Shown: positions 19,783 to 31,132, counted from the first letter of the stretch. The stretch: DNA of 42,708 nucleotides from Eubacteriales Family XIII. Incertae Sedis bacterium (GCA_031266515.1 JAISAW010000087.1:1-42708); one strand, 5' to 3'. The notes: generated by a model from the sequence alone, not told the origin. Numbers and translations are program-made.

Positions 19783-21174
19783 ATGATCGAATTATCGAAC
19801 ATACGTCACGTTCATTGCGTGGGAATAGGCGGTATCGGGTTATCCGCAATCGCAGAGATACTGCTAAGCAGAGGATACGAAGTATCAGGCTCGGACATGA
19901 AGGCGAGCGATACCACAAGCAGGCTGAAAGGCAAGGGCGCGACGGTATTCCTGGGACATGACAAGATGAACGTCGGCGATGCAGACCTGCTCGTCTATAC
20001 ATCGGCAGCATCGCGCGACAACCCCGAAATAACAGAAGCCATTGATAGAAATATTCCCGCAGTCAGCCGCGCCGAGCTGCTCGGGACGCTGATGGAAGGC
20101 GCGAAAAACAGCATTGCCGTTGCGGGCACGCACGGAAAGACCACGACAACCTCGATGGTTTCCCTGATACTCAACGATGCGGGTTTCGACCCGACCATAC
20201 TTGTAGGGGGGAACCTGGCGCAGATCGAAGGCAATGTCCGCTCCGGCGGAAACGAATATTTCGTCACTGAAGCGTGCGAGTACATGGACAGTTTCCTTGA
20301 ATTACGTCCCAAATATGCCATAGTCCTGAATATCGATACAGACCATCTTGACTATTTCAAGGACCTCGACCATATCGTAAATTCATTCATGCGTTTCATC
20401 GATCTTGTGCCGAAGGACGGCGCGATATTTGCGTATGACTCAAACCCTCTTGTCAGCAGCCTCATAAAGGGCATAGACAAGAGGGTCGTCACGTTCGGTT
20501 TCCATGATGACTGCGACGTCTACGCGTCAAACATCAAATTCAGCGAGGAAGGCATGCCCGGGTTTGACCTGCACTCCGGCGGCCTCGGCCTCGGCCGTAT
20601 AGAATTGAAGATACCCGGCGAGCACAACATAGCGAATGCGCTTGCGGCTTTTTCATGCTGTGCGCATATAGGCGTCGCGGACGAAAAGATAAAAGAGACG
20701 CTGGAGGGCTTCACCGGCACGCAGAGGCGCTTCGATATCCAGGGCTACACCAGGGGAGGCGTCAAGATCGTCGACGACTATGCCCATCACCCTGCTGAGA
20801 TCACAGCGACCATCAAAGCTGCAAAAAACGTCCCTCATGAGAAGATGTGGGTGCTCTTTCAGCCGCATACATACACGAGGACTATCGCGCTCCACGATGA
20901 TTTTGCCGAAGCCCTGCTGCAAAGCGACCGTGTGGTGCTGGCCGAGATATATGCTGCGAGGGAAAAGAATATCCACAAGATAAGCTCAAGGTCCCTTGTC
21001 GACAAAATCAGGAAACTCGACCCCTCCAAAGAGGTGTATTACTTCAATGATTTCAGCGACATCGCAGCCTTCGTTCTGAACAATGCGGGAGAGGGCGACC
21101 TTGTCATCACCATGGGCGCGGGTGACATATATAAGGTAGGGGAGACGATACTTGAAATCGACGGCGGCACCTGA
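19783..21174 (+). CDS. murC: UDP-N-acetylmuramate--L-alanine ligase MurC
   Basis: [58 protein letters not shown]. Confidence 0.96.
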   Translation: MIELSNIRHVHCVGIGGIGLSAIAEILLSRGYEVSGSDMKASDTTSRLKGKGATVFLGHDKMNVGDADLLVYTSAASRDNPEITEAIDRNIPAVSRAELLGTLMEGAKNSIAVAGTHGKTTTTSMVSLILNDAGFDPTILVGGNLAQIEGNVRSGGNEYFVTEACEYMDSFLELRPKYAIVLNIDTDHLDYFKDLDHIVNSFMRFIDLVPKDGAIFAYDSNPLVSSLIKGIDKRVVTFGFHDDCDVYASNIKFSEEGMPGFDLHSGGLGLGRIELKIPGEHNIANALAAFSCCAHIGVADEKIKETLEGFTGTQRRFDIQGYTRGGVKIVDDYAHHPAEITATIKAAKNVPHEKMWVLFQPHTYTRTIALHDDFAEALLQSDRVVLAEIYAAREKNIHKISSRSLVDKIRKLDPSKEVYYFNDFSDIAAFVLNNAGEGDLVITMGAGDIYKVGETILEIDGGT

Positions 21175-21257
21175 GGCGGATCCGGCATCGGCCGGAAAAG
21201 GCAGGTGCCCAGTGGCGCCAGGGAGTTATCAGATCATCGAACCAGAGGAAAGCGGTT

Positions 21258-21917
21258 ATGGACAGGCAGAAAGAAATAAATTTGTCGTTTGCGGAAAAAG
21301 GCGTGATTTTTGAGGATATACACAATGCTTATATAGAAGAAGGCGTGACTATAGGGAGCGGGACGTACATCGGGCCCGGCGTCATCATCAAAGGCGGGAC
21401 GGCTATAGGGAAAGGCTGCCGTTTCCCGCAAGGCGGCAGGATAGAGGGCTCCGAGATAGGCGATGGCGTCACCATCGACAATTCAGTGGTGCTTGAAAGC
21501 AGCATAGGCGACGGTACAGGAATAGGCCCGTTCGCGTACGTCAGGCCCGGGAGCAGGATCGGCGGAAATGTGAGGATTGGAGACTTCGTAGAAATAAAAA
21601 ACTCCACGATCGGGGACGGCTCCAAGGCGAGCCACCTCACTTATGTGGGCGATGCGGACCTTGGGCAAAATGTGAACCTCGGCTGTGGCGTGGTGTTTGT
21701 GAATTACGACGGCAGGGAGAAACACCGCTCGGCCGTCGGCGACGGGGCGTTCATAGGATGCAATGTGAATATCATCTCCCCGGTGCATATCGGCGAAGGC
21801 GCATACATTGCGGCAGGTACGACAGTGACGCGCGATGTCCCCGCAGGGGCGCTTGCGATAGCGAGAAGCGAGATGGTGGTAAAAGAAGGCTGGACTGCAA
21901 GGAAAGGCTATCGGTAG
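21258..21917 (+). CDS. Left-handed beta-helix acyltransferase resembling the GlmU C-terminal domain only
   Basis: Hexapeptide repeats; [80 protein letters not shown] is GlmU-C-like. No nucleotidyltransferase domain; located directly upstream of prs. Confidence 0.85.
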   Translation: MDRQKEINLSFAEKGVIFEDIHNAYIEEGVTIGSGTYIGPGVIIKGGTAIGKGCRFPQGGRIEGSEIGDGVTIDNSVVLESSIGDGTGIGPFAYVRPGSRIGGNVRIGDFVEIKNSTIGDGSKASHLTYVGDADLGQNVNLGCGVVFVNYDGREKHRSAVGDGAFIGCNVNIISPVHIGEGAYIAAGTTVTRDVPAGALAIARSEMVVKEGWTARKGYR

Positions 21918-21944
21918 TAAAGAGTAAGGAGATTATGATCTGAG

Positions 21945-22895
21945 ATGAAAATGAACAATGCTCCCGAGTACAAGATTTTCACAGGTAACTCAAACAAGAA
22001 GCTGGCGGATGAGATAGCTTCCGAGATAGGGAAACCGCTTGGGAGGGTGGTCATTGACAGGTTCAAAGACGGTGAGATTTCAGTAAGTATTTTCGAAACA
22101 GTCAGAGGCAAAGATGTTTACCTCATCCAATCGACAAGCGAGCCCGTAAACGAAAACCTCATGGAGCTCCTCATCCTCATCGATGCTATGAAGAGGGCTT
22201 CCGCAAACAAGATCAACGCGGTGATACCGTATTTCGGCTATGCGAGGCAGGATAGAAAGGCGAAGGCCAGGGATCCCATCACAGCGAAGCTCGTGGCGAA
22301 CCTGCTGACCGCGGCGGGGGCTGACCGGGTGGTGACCATGGATCTCCACGCCGACCAGATACAGGGGTTTTTCGACATCCCGATAGACAACCTCCAGGGG
22401 CTTCCCATCCTCATCAAATACTTCAAAAGGAAAAAAATAAAAGACCTGGTGGTCGTTTCGCCGGACCACGGCAGCGTGAAACGCGCGCGCGCGATGGCCC
22501 TGCCGTTTGAAGCCCCTATCGCCATCATCGACAAGAGGCGCCCGAAAGCAAATGCCGTCGAGATAATGAACGTGGTCGGGGAGATCAAAGGCAAAAACTG
22601 CATACTTGTAGACGATATGATAGACACCGCCGGCACGATAACCGCAGCCGCCAACCAGCTCATAAAGATGGGTGCGAAGGATGTCTACGCCTGCGCCTCC
22701 CATGGAGTGCTTTCAGGGCCCGCGATCAAGAGCATCAAAAAATGCGCCATCAAAGAGATGGTGCTGCTCGACACCATCCAGATCCCCGAAAAGAAATTGA
22801 TCGACAAGATAACAGTGCTCTCGGTAGCACGGCTGTTTTCGGATGCGATGACGAATATCCTGAACAACGAATCTGTGAGCAAGCTGTTTGTATGA
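21945..22895 (+). CDS. prs: Ribose-phosphate pyrophosphokinase
   Basis: KIFTGNSNKKLADEIASEIG; PYFGYARQDRKAKARDPITAKLVANLL; ILVDDMIDTAGTITAAANQL. Confidence 0.96.
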   Translation: MKMNNAPEYKIFTGNSNKKLADEIASEIGKPLGRVVIDRFKDGEISVSIFETVRGKDVYLIQSTSEPVNENLMELLILIDAMKRASANKINAVIPYFGYARQDRKAKARDPITAKLVANLLTAAGADRVVTMDLHADQIQGFFDIPIDNLQGLPILIKYFKRKKIKDLVVVSPDHGSVKRARAMALPFEAPIAIIDKRRPKANAVEIMNVVGEIKGKNCILVDDMIDTAGTITAAANQLIKMGAKDVYACASHGVLSGPAIKSIKKCAIKEMVLLDTIQIPEKKLIDKITVLSVARLFSDAMTNILNNESVSKLFV

Positions 22896-22914
22896 GGCGT
22901 CCTGAAGCAGGCAT

Positions 22915-23478
22915 ATGATATTTGTGATTGGCCTTGGAAACCCAGGCAGAGAATATGAAAACACCAGGCACAACCTCGGCTTCATTACGATAGACCGTCT
23001 GGCTGAACGGCATGATATCAAGGTATCAAAGCTGAAGCACAAGGCACTCACAGGGACAGGGATGATATCCGGAAGCAAGGCCATGCTTGTAAAACCGCAG
23101 ACTTACATGAACCTTTCAGGCGAGACGGTGAGATCCCTCATCCATTACTATGGCGCGCGGCCCGAAGACATCATCATCATCTACGACGATGTGGACATTC
23201 CCACAGGATCCCTTCGGATCCGGAAAAAGGGCAGCGCAGGCTCACACAACGGGATGAAAAGCGTGATCTACCATATAGGCGACGATTCGTTCGCAAGGTA
23301 CCGCATAGGGATAGGAAAACAGGACAGAGGCCGGCAGCCGCTGAGGGACTATGTCCTGGGCGGGTTTTCGCCGGATGATACGGTGCCGTTGAGGGACGCT
23401 GTGGACAGGTGCGCCCGCGCGATAGAGGAACAGATCGCGAACGGTGTGGACGCCGCTATGCAAAAGTACAATGGGTGA
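22915..23478 (+). CDS. pth: Peptidyl-tRNA hydrolase
   Basis: MIFVIGLGNPGREYENTRHNLGF; LVKPQTYMNLSGETV; GSAGSHNGMKSV. Confidence 0.95.
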   Translation: MIFVIGLGNPGREYENTRHNLGFITIDRLAERHDIKVSKLKHKALTGTGMISGSKAMLVKPQTYMNLSGETVRSLIHYYGARPEDIIIIYDDVDIPTGSLRIRKKGSAGSHNGMKSVIYHIGDDSFARYRIGIGKQDRGRQPLRDYVLGGFSPDDTVPLRDAVDRCARAIEEQIANGVDAAMQKYNG

Positions 23479-26400
23479 AAAAACCAGGCTCACAGGCCTT
23501 TCAGATCTTCAATCCGTCCCCGTCATCGCAGAAATGGCCAGGGAATTGGTGCAGGCCCGTGAAGAGGGCGTGTCGGTGCCCCCAAATATACTCATCGTGA
23601 CTGCGACTGCGGCAGCAGCGGCTTCTTTCGCGAAAAACTACGAGTACTTTTCCGGCCAAAGCGCAGTGGCGCTGCCCGAAGACGACGCTCCGTTTCAAAG
23701 ATATGAGGCGAAGAGCAGCGAGCTTGCGGTCGCCACTCTTGCCGCAGAGTCAACCTTTGCGTCAATGAGCGGCGTACCTGTGATAGCGCCGGTTTCCGCC
23801 GCCATCAAACTCACTGAAACCCCGGATGCATACAGAGAAGGAGAGGTCAAAATAACGGTTGGCGACGGCCTTAGCATTGAAAGACTCAGGGAAAGGCTTG
23901 CCGCAGCCGGCTACAGGGGAGAACATTTCACGGAAAATCCGGGCGAAGCAAGCACAAGGGGCGGGATAGTTGATATCTTTCCCATGCAGGCGGACAGCCC
24001 ATACAGGATAGAGTTTTTCGGGAACGTGGTCGACAGTATCAGAAGCTATGACCCTGAAACCCAACTTGCCACTGGGAAGGTTGAGTCGGTGACTGTCTCT
24101 GCAGCGTTTCAGAAAGGGCTCGGGGCAGAGGCTGGACCTCGCGGAAAGGGCGTCCCGCTTTTTTATCACGCAGGAAGCGATGCGATTGTTTTTGTCATCG
24201 ACCCGACCCGTATCGAATCCGTGCTCGACATGAGGAGGCGCGAGGCGGAAGACGATTTCCTCATGCTGCTTGAGAAGGGCGAGGTGGACAGTGAGGACCT
24301 GGAAATGCTCCCGGGCAAGGACGAATACGATGAGTTGCTTGGCTTTGCGGGGACCCTTACGGTGGTCGAGCCTTACACAAACCTCCCGGAGAACCGCTAC
24401 CCCGGCTTTGCCGCCACCCGCGAATACAGGGCAAGCACACCGGCACCGCTCTTCGGACAGATGGATCTCCTTGCTGCGGAACTGAAAAGATACCGAAGGC
24501 TTCACTATGATACGGTGCTTGTCTGCGGGACGCCCGGCCGCGCGGAGAAACTAAAAGATTTTCTCGACCAGAAAAATTTGTCCGGTGCGGCCGCAGTGGC
24601 CCTCGGCGAGATATCGGGCAGCATCGAAATAGAAAGCCTGAAAAAAGTATGGCTCAGCGATGCGGATATCTACGCGACAGGCAAGAAGGCCCGGCGACCG
24701 CGCATCAGGGACGGGGAAAAGATCAAGGCCTTTTCGGATATATCCCATGGGGACTACGTCGTCCACGAGAGATACGGGATAGGCGTATACCGGGGGCTCA
24801 GGACGATAACGGCGGACGGCAAAGACAAGGATTTTTTGACTATAGCCTACACGGGCACTGATGTGCTCTATATACCCGTGGACCAGATTTCCGAGGTGCA
24901 GAGATATATCGGCAGCGGCGAGAGGAAACCGAAAATCAGCCGTCTCGGCACGGACGAGTGGGTGAACACAAAGAAGAGGGTGCAGCGTGAGATCGAGGAG
25001 TACGCCACGGAGCTTTTGGCTGTTGCGGCGCGAAGGAAGCTGGCGAAGGGTTTTTCTTTCGAGGAAAGCTCACCGTGGCAGGGGGAGTTTGAGGACCGTT
25101 TCCCATACGAGCCGACCCCCGACCAGCAGAGATGCTTTGAGTCCGTCGCCAGGGCCATGGCCCAGGAATACCCGATGGACATGCTTATCTGTGGGGATGT
25201 CGGCTATGGCAAAACGGAGGTCGCGCTTAGAGCCGCATTCAGGGCGGTGATGAACGGGAAGCAGGTCGCGATGCTCGTACCGACTACGATACTTGCCGCG
25301 CAGCACGGAAGGACTTTCGAAGAACGGTTCAAAGGGTTTCCCGCAAAGGTGAAGACCCTCTCGAGGTTCCTCTCTTTTTCGGAAAAAAAGGTGCTTATCG
25401 CCGGATTGAAAACAGGCGAAATCGACGTGGTGATAGGGACTCATGCCCTGCTCGGCAAAAATGTCGGGTTCAAAGACCTCGGGCTGCTGGTCATAGATGA
25501 GGAGCAGCGCTTCGGCGTGAAGCACAAAGAAAAGGTCAAAGCCCTGAAAGCGGGGGTCGATGTCATCACGCTCACGGCGACGCCCATCCCCAGGACGCTT
25601 CAGATGTCGCTGACGGGGATGAGGGATATGGAGCTTATCGCCGACCCGCCGGACGAGCGCCTTCCTGTGAGGACGTATGTGGCAGAGGAGAATGAGGAAA
25701 CCATGGCAGAGAGCATCCGCCGTGAGCTTGACAGGGGCGGCCAGGCATATGTGGTCTTCAACAGGATAAGCGGCATTGACAGGGTGGCGGGAAGGCTCTC
25801 GGAGCTCGTTCCCGAAGCGCGTTTCGGAGTCTGCCACGCGGCTATGCACAGCCGTGAGATCGAGAGGCTAATGCTTGATTTCCTGGCGGGCGATTTCGAT
25901 GTGCTTGTTTCGACTTCGATCATCGAGTCCGGCCTTGACATCCCGAATGTGAACACAATATTGATAATGGATTCTGACAGGTTCGGCCTCACCCAGCTCT
26001 ACCAACTGCGGGGCAGGGTCGGCAGGATGAACAGGACAGCTTTCGCCTGGCTGCTTTACAGGAGAGACAAGATCCTGACCGAGAGTGCGGAGAAAAGGCT
26101 CAAAGCCATCAGGGAATTCACTGAATTTGGAGCCGGATTCAAGATCGCGATGAAGGACCTTGAGATGCGCGGCGCAGGAAACCTGCTCGGGGTCAGCCAG
26201 AGCGGGCATATGGTTTCTGTCGGCTTCGAGTACTACTGCAAGATGCTCGACGAAGCAGTCAGGATCCTCGGAGGGGAAAATGCGGAAGGGCTGCCGCCGG
26301 GCGACAAGAGGGATATGAAAGTCCGGTTTGACCTGCCGGCGTCAATTCCCGAAAGCTATGTGGACGACGAAGTGGTGAAGCTGCTTCTGTACAACAAAAT

Positions 26401-26755
26401 AGCGGCGCTGGGCGACGAGGCGGAAGCCGGTGGACTGAAGAGGGAGCTCGAAGACAGGTTCGGCCCCATCCCCGAGGAAGTGGATGTCCTCATATTGTCG
26501 GCGCTCGTCAAAAATACAGCTTTTGCGGCGGGGGCCTCGTCGATATCCGTTGACAGCGAATCCTCAGAGGTGCTGTTTGACGAACCGCCGGAGGGGTTTG
26601 CGGAGGCTGCCTTCAAAGCTTCGGAAGCCTTTGGCGAAAGGGTCGCAATATTCGCGGCGGGCAGGACAGGGATAAGCCTTTTCCCGGATATCCGCAAATA
26701 TACGAATACATTACAGGAAACGTTGGAATTGCTGAAAATTATCGCGGCGTGTTAA
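23471..26755 (+). CDS. mfd: Transcription-repair coupling factor Mfd
   Basis: CarD-like GDYVVHERYGIGVYRGL; helicase motifs ICGDVGYGKTEVALRAAF, VIDEEQRFGVKHKE, TATPIPRTLQMSLTGMRDMELI. ORF opens at 23444; MGEKTRL start preferred. Confidence 0.96.
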   Translation: MGEKTRLTGLSDLQSVPVIAEMARELVQAREEGVSVPPNILIVTATAAAAASFAKNYEYFSGQSAVALPEDDAPFQRYEAKSSELAVATLAAESTFASMSGVPVIAPVSAAIKLTETPDAYREGEVKITVGDGLSIERLRERLAAAGYRGEHFTENPGEASTRGGIVDIFPMQADSPYRIEFFGNVVDSIRSYDPETQLATGKVESVTVSAAFQKGLGAEAGPRGKGVPLFYHAGSDAIVFVIDPTRIESVLDMRRREAEDDFLMLLEKGEVDSEDLEMLPGKDEYDELLGFAGTLTVVEPYTNLPENRYPGFAATREYRASTPAPLFGQMDLLAAELKRYRRLHYDTVLVCGTPGRAEKLKDFLDQKNLSGAAAVALGEISGSIEIESLKKVWLSDADIYATGKKARRPRIRDGEKIKAFSDISHGDYVVHERYGIGVYRGLRTITADGKDKDFLTIAYTGTDVLYIPVDQISEVQRYIGSGERKPKISRLGTDEWVNTKKRVQREIEEYATELLAVAARRKLAKGFSFEESSPWQGEFEDRFPYEPTPDQQRCFESVARAMAQEYPMDMLICGDVGYGKTEVALRAAFRAVMNGKQVAMLVPTTILAAQHGRTFEERFKGFPAKVKTLSRFLSFSEKKVLIAGLKTGEIDVVIGTHALLGKNVGFKDLGLLVIDEEQRFGVKHKEKVKALKAGVDVITLTATPIPRTLQMSLTGMRDMELIADPPDERLPVRTYVAEENEETMAESIRRELDRGGQAYVVFNRISGIDRVAGRLSELVPEARFGVCHAAMHSREIERLMLDFLAGDFDVLVSTSIIESGLDIPNVNTILIMDSDRFGLTQLYQLRGRVGRMNRTAFAWLLYRRDKILTESAEKRLKAIREFTEFGAGFKIAMKDLEMRGAGNLLGVSQSGHMVSVGFEYYCKMLDEAVRILGGENAEGLPPGDKRDMKVRFDLPASIPESYVDDEVVKLLLYNKIAALGDEAEAGGLKRELEDRFGPIPEEVDVLILSALVKNTAFAAGASSISVDSESSEVLFDEPPEGFAEAAFKASEAFGERVAIFAAGRTGISLFPDIRKYTNTLQETLELLKIIAAC

Positions 26756-26861
26756 AATGGCGAAGGCTGAGATTAGAAATGTGTTCAGTGAAACGGGGAA
26801 CGCGAGGGCAAGTGATGGATATTTCCAAACGGCTCTTGCGGAAGTGAAGGAAAAGGGAAAA

Positions 26862-27920
26862 ATGAGACGTAGAAGTATCATGGCAACAATCCTGTGTATC
26901 GTGATGGTGTTTTCGTTTGCTGCCTGCAGCGGAAGCGACGCTCTGGCGACGGTGGGAAGCTCAAAAATTACGGACAAAGAGATTGAGACGTATTCCGCAA
27001 TGGTTGCGATAATGAGCGGGGCCACTTATGAAGAGCTTGACGAAACCACCAAGGCGTACCTGAGCAACAGTGTTTTGCTCTGGCTTGCCGACAAAGCCTG
27101 TATCGAAGAGCATTTCAAAAACGAAGGCAAGGATGTCATCACGGAAGAAGACCAGAAAGAGATCGATACGAATTCGGGCGACATGCTTGAAAGCCTCAAG
27201 TCCATGGCCGGCGAGAATGAATTGTCGAGATACGGAATCACTGAGAAACTGCTGAAAAGCTACATCGAAGCCCAGTATTACGACGACGCTTTCAGAGAAG
27301 AAATCCTTGAAGCTGACCCCGTGACGGATGAAGAAGCCGAAAAATATTACGAGGAGAACAAAGACTCATACGTGAGGACGAGCAAGAGCGTGACGACGAG
27401 CCACGTCCTGATCGGAGACTCGGAACACAAAGCCGAAGACCTTGAGCTTGCGGAGCAAATCAAAGCCAGGGCCCTCGCTGGCGAAGACTTTGCGGCTTTG
27501 GCGACGGAGTACAGCAAGGATGCCGGAAGCGCGGCAAACGGCGGCGACATAGGCGAGAATGACGAGACGAGCAGCCTGGTGGATCCGTACAAAAATGCCA
27601 TGCTTGCATTGGCTGAAGGGCAGATATCTGATGTGGTGGAATCGGAATTTGGATACCACATCATCAAGGCTACCAAGGTGAATGAGCCCGGGCAGAAAGC
27701 ATTTGACGAAGTAAAGGATGAAATAGTAGCGCAGCTTGAACAGCAGCGTGTGCTTGACGCATACCCGGGGCTCCGCGAGGAGACCTCACTTAAATGGAGC
27801 GACAAGCTGAAGCTCAATGAGGAGACGGGATTGCCGGAGCCTGTGCTTCCCGAAGAAGAGCCTGCGCCGGAAACCGACGACAGCGCCAGTGCTGACGATG
27901 GCTCAGGAAGCGAAGAATAA
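26862..27920 (+). CDS. Parvulin-type peptidyl-prolyl isomerase lipoprotein (PrsA/foldase-like)
   Basis: Signal with lipobox FSFAACSG; SVTTSHVLIGD...GEDFAALATEYSKDAGSAANGGDIGE...SEFGYHIIKATKV. Confidence 0.88.
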   Translation: MRRRSIMATILCIVMVFSFAACSGSDALATVGSSKITDKEIETYSAMVAIMSGATYEELDETTKAYLSNSVLLWLADKACIEEHFKNEGKDVITEEDQKEIDTNSGDMLESLKSMAGENELSRYGITEKLLKSYIEAQYYDDAFREEILEADPVTDEEAEKYYEENKDSYVRTSKSVTTSHVLIGDSEHKAEDLELAEQIKARALAGEDFAALATEYSKDAGSAANGGDIGENDETSSLVDPYKNAMLALAEGQISDVVESEFGYHIIKATKVNEPGQKAFDEVKDEIVAQLEQQRVLDAYPGLREETSLKWSDKLKLNEETGLPEPVLPEEEPAPETDDSASADDGSGSEE

Positions 27921-27929
27921 CAAACAGCA

Positions 27930-29012
27930 ATGGATTGCGGGACATGGGAAAGAAGGCTGTATGACGGTGAGCCGTATATCAGCGGGGAACAGCCGGATGC
28001 GGAGGTGCTCACAAAACTGAACTCCAACGAAAATCCGTATCCGCCGTCGGCTGCGGTGTTGGCGGCGATAGCTGGTTTTGACGGCGGTCAGCTGAGGCTG
28101 TATCCCCGTAGTGACGGCGGAACGCTGAGGGCTGCGCTCGCAGACCTTCATGGGGTGCCGCGCGAACGCGTATTTGTCGGCAACGGATCAGACGAAGTGC
28201 TTGCGCTTGCGTTCAGGGCCTGTTTCGGAGGGGAAGGCGGCATACTCTTTCCTGACATCACGTATTCCTTTTATCCCGTGTGGTGCGATTTTTTTGGAAT
28301 CGGGTTTGAAACGCGGCCTTTGGATGGGGCGTACAGGATAAATGCGGACGACTACGCCGGAGAGAAGCGCGGCGTAGTGATAGCAAACCCGAACGCGCCG
28401 ACGGGTATAGGCGAAGGCGAGGGCTTCATCAAAAAGATAATGGAGGCGAGCCCGGGCTGCGTCGTGATCGTAGATGAAGCTTATGCCGATTTCTCGGAAT
28501 ACTCGGCGGTGCCGCTCGTGGACAGATATCCGAATCTGCTCGTGACGAGGACATTTTCGAAGTCAAGGTCGCTCGCAGGGATGAGGATCGGATACGCTGT
28601 CGGAAGCCCTCGTACCATCGAGGCCCTCAAAGCCGCAAAGGATTCTTTCAATTCCTATCCGATAGACAGCGTTGCGATAGCCGCCGGCGTCGCAGCCCTT
28701 GGAGACAGCGGCTATTATTCGGACAGGATCGGGGAGCTTAAGCAGACGAGGGATTTGTCGGTGGAAAAGCTTTCGCGGCTCGGGTTCAAAGTCCTCCCGT
28801 CGCAGGCAAACTTCATCATGGTTTCCCCGCCGGCCGGCAGCGCCGAAGGCCTGTTTCTCCATCTCAGGGAAAAGAGGATATTCGTCCGCTATTTCGCCGG
28901 GGAACGGCTGAAAGATTTTCTAAGGATAACCATAGGAACGCCGGAGCAGATGGACGCTTTGATATCGGAAGCGGAGGGCTACGTCTCGGGCGGACGGAGC
29001 GCCGGCACTTGA
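27930..29012 (+). CDS. hisC: Histidinol-phosphate aminotransferase-like PLP enzyme
   Basis: LNSNENPYPPS; VGNGSDEVLALAFRA; NPNAPTG; VDEAYADFSE; TFSKSRSLAGMRIGYA. Confidence 0.85.
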   Translation: MDCGTWERRLYDGEPYISGEQPDAEVLTKLNSNENPYPPSAAVLAAIAGFDGGQLRLYPRSDGGTLRAALADLHGVPRERVFVGNGSDEVLALAFRACFGGEGGILFPDITYSFYPVWCDFFGIGFETRPLDGAYRINADDYAGEKRGVVIANPNAPTGIGEGEGFIKKIMEASPGCVVIVDEAYADFSEYSAVPLVDRYPNLLVTRTFSKSRSLAGMRIGYAVGSPRTIEALKAAKDSFNSYPIDSVAIAAGVAALGDSGYYSDRIGELKQTRDLSVEKLSRLGFKVLPSQANFIMVSPPAGSAEGLFLHLREKRIFVRYFAGERLKDFLRITIGTPEQMDALISEAEGYVSGGRSAGT

Positions 29013-29037
29013 GCCTTCCGGCAGTGGAGTCGTTCAC

Positions 29038-30681
29038 TTGAAAAGAAAAACGGTAATGCACGGTGCGATAATACTCAGTGTCGCGGGCATATTTTCCAAA
29101 GTGCTTGGTGCCTGTTTCAGGATACCTCTGGGAAACATGATCGGCGCGGACGGCATGGGCTACTATCAGGCTGTCTACCCGATCTACATACTTCTGCTCA
29201 CAATAGCGACTACAGGCATACCCGTCGCGATTTCGCGGATGGTCTCGGAACGGCTTGTCGCGGGGGACCGCGGCGGGGCACAGAGGGTATTTCGGGTGAC
29301 CCTCGTCATAATGTCCATACTGGGCGCGGCACTGTTTGCTGTCATGTTCATAGGCGCGGAATACATCACTTCGAACATAAAAGACATGGAGGGGTCGGTA
29401 TACGCGATGAAAGCCATCGCCCCGGCTCTCCTCATCGTCCCTGTCATGGCGACATTCAGGGGATACTTCCAGGGCTCGCAAAACATGAAGCCCACTGCCG
29501 TATCCCAGATCACAGAGCAGCTTTTCAGGGTCACTATAGGCTTGATAGCCGCCTATGCGCTCCTTTCGGCGGGAAAGAATTTTGCCGCAGCGGGCGCTAC
29601 GTTCGGGGCTACCGCCGGCTCGCTGGCCGGGCTTGCGGCCATTTTCTTTATTTATAAAAGGTACAGGAGCAGCGTGAATTTTCGCGGCAGGCGCGAAGAG
29701 ACAAGACAGGCAAAAAACCTTCGCCGCGAGAGTACCGGCAATATCATCGCCACGCTGTTTGTGATCGCCGCGCCCATCACCCTCGGAGCAGCCATCATGC
29801 CCGTGATGAACTTCATCGACGTGCACATAGTCACGAACCGCCTTGCGAACTCAGGGCTGGATGCCCTGCAGGTCAGGACTCTGTACGGCCAGTTGACGGG
29901 CTTTGCGCAGCCTATAGTGAACCTCCCTGATTTCCTGACGCAGGCTGTGGCCGTGAGTATGGTGCCGGCTGTGGTCAGGGCCTACAAGGCAAGGGACAGG
30001 GAGTTCCTTCACCTCAATGTCCAGCTTGGGCTCAGGTTTGCGATGATCGTAGGGCTGCCGTGCTCAGTCGGACTGATGCTTCTGTCCGAACCGATAATGA
30101 AGCTTATATATTTCAGGCAGCCGGCTGACGCCGCAGGCGCTGCGCCGAGCATGACGATACTCGCCGTGGGCATAGTATTCCTCTCCACTTATGAGACCAC
30201 GTCAGGGGCGCTGCAAGGGGTCGGAAAACAGATGATCCCTGTGCTGAACCTCGTCATCGGGGCCCTTGTAAAAATAATGCTGACGTATACGCTGACGAGC
30301 GTGAAAGCCCTGAACATCAAAGGCGCTGCCATCGGGACGGTGGCGGCCTTCATCGTGGCTATGGCGCTGAATTACAGGGCGGTGAAGATTTACACCGGGA
30401 CGCGTTTCGATATCTCAAAAACATTCCTGCGGCCGTTGCTGTCTGTCGCTGTCATGGGCATCGTGTGCAAGGGTGTGCACCTGCTTATGTCTCAATTTGT
30501 CGGAAGCCATATTGCGACTTTCATAGCGATCCTCCTGGCGGCCGTCGTATATTTCGTCATGATCTTCGCCACGAAGTCGATCCATATAAATGAGCTCAGG
30601 TATCTGCCCAAAGGGGATAAACTGACCAGGCTGTATCTGCGGACCCGAAGGAAATTCAAGAGGCGCAGGACCCGCCTGTAG
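29038..30681 (+). CDS. Polysaccharide biosynthesis/flippase protein of the SpoVB (YabM) family
   Basis: Multiple TM segments; GAIILSVAGIFSKVLGACFRIPLGNMIGADGMGYYQAVYPIYILLLTIATTGIPVAISRMVSE; follows mfd as in many Firmicutes. Confidence 0.88.
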   Translation: MKRKTVMHGAIILSVAGIFSKVLGACFRIPLGNMIGADGMGYYQAVYPIYILLLTIATTGIPVAISRMVSERLVAGDRGGAQRVFRVTLVIMSILGAALFAVMFIGAEYITSNIKDMEGSVYAMKAIAPALLIVPVMATFRGYFQGSQNMKPTAVSQITEQLFRVTIGLIAAYALLSAGKNFAAAGATFGATAGSLAGLAAIFFIYKRYRSSVNFRGRREETRQAKNLRRESTGNIIATLFVIAAPITLGAAIMPVMNFIDVHIVTNRLANSGLDALQVRTLYGQLTGFAQPIVNLPDFLTQAVAVSMVPAVVRAYKARDREFLHLNVQLGLRFAMIVGLPCSVGLMLLSEPIMKLIYFRQPADAAGAAPSMTILAVGIVFLSTYETTSGALQGVGKQMIPVLNLVIGALVKIMLTYTLTSVKALNIKGAAIGTVAAFIVAMALNYRAVKIYTGTRFDISKTFLRPLLSVAVMGIVCKGVHLLMSQFVGSHIATFIAILLAAVVYFVMIFATKSIHINELRYLPKGDKLTRLYLRTRRKFKRRRTRL

Positions 30682-30847
30682 CCTGGCCGCCATCTCATTC
30701 TCGCGAGCGGGGAATCGATAATCGATTGACGAATGGCAAAATTTGGGGGATTTCGATATAAGTTCAGTTGACAGCGCCATGTTTCAATGAGAGAATAGGT
30801 TGGAATTTGAATACGATTCATCTCGTAGAGAAATAAGGAGGAATCAC

Positions 30848-31132
30848 GTGAATAAACAAGAACTGATTGCAGAGGTAGCCGCGAAATCGAGTGTCAGCAA
30901 AAAGGATGCCGAGACAGTGGTCAACAATACCATAGCCACGATCACAAAAACGCTCAAGAAGGGCGATAAAGTGCAGTTGATAGGGTTCGGGACATTTGAG
31001 ACTCGCAAGAGGAAGGCAAGGAAAGGAAGGAACCCGAGGAAACCTGAAGAGCTTATCAGTATCCCCGCATCGACAGCGCCTGTCTTCAAAGCGGGAAAAG
31101 CCCTCAAGGATGCAGTCAGCAAGAAAAAGTAA
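30848..31132 (+). CDS. hup: DNA-binding protein HU
   Basis: VNKQELIAEVAAKSSVSKKDAETVVNNTIATITKTLKKGDKVQLIGFGTFETRKRKARKGRNPRKPEE; GTG start. Confidence 0.96.
   Translation: MNKQELIAEVAAKSSVSKKDAETVVNNTIATITKTLKKGDKVQLIGFGTFETRKRKARKGRNPRKPEELISIPASTAPVFKAGKALKDAVSKKK

Noticed and set aside
30713-30727. 15-bp palindrome aatcgataatcgatt upstream of hup
   Set aside because: Short AT-rich palindrome in an intergenic region; could be an operator, but nothing else supports it.
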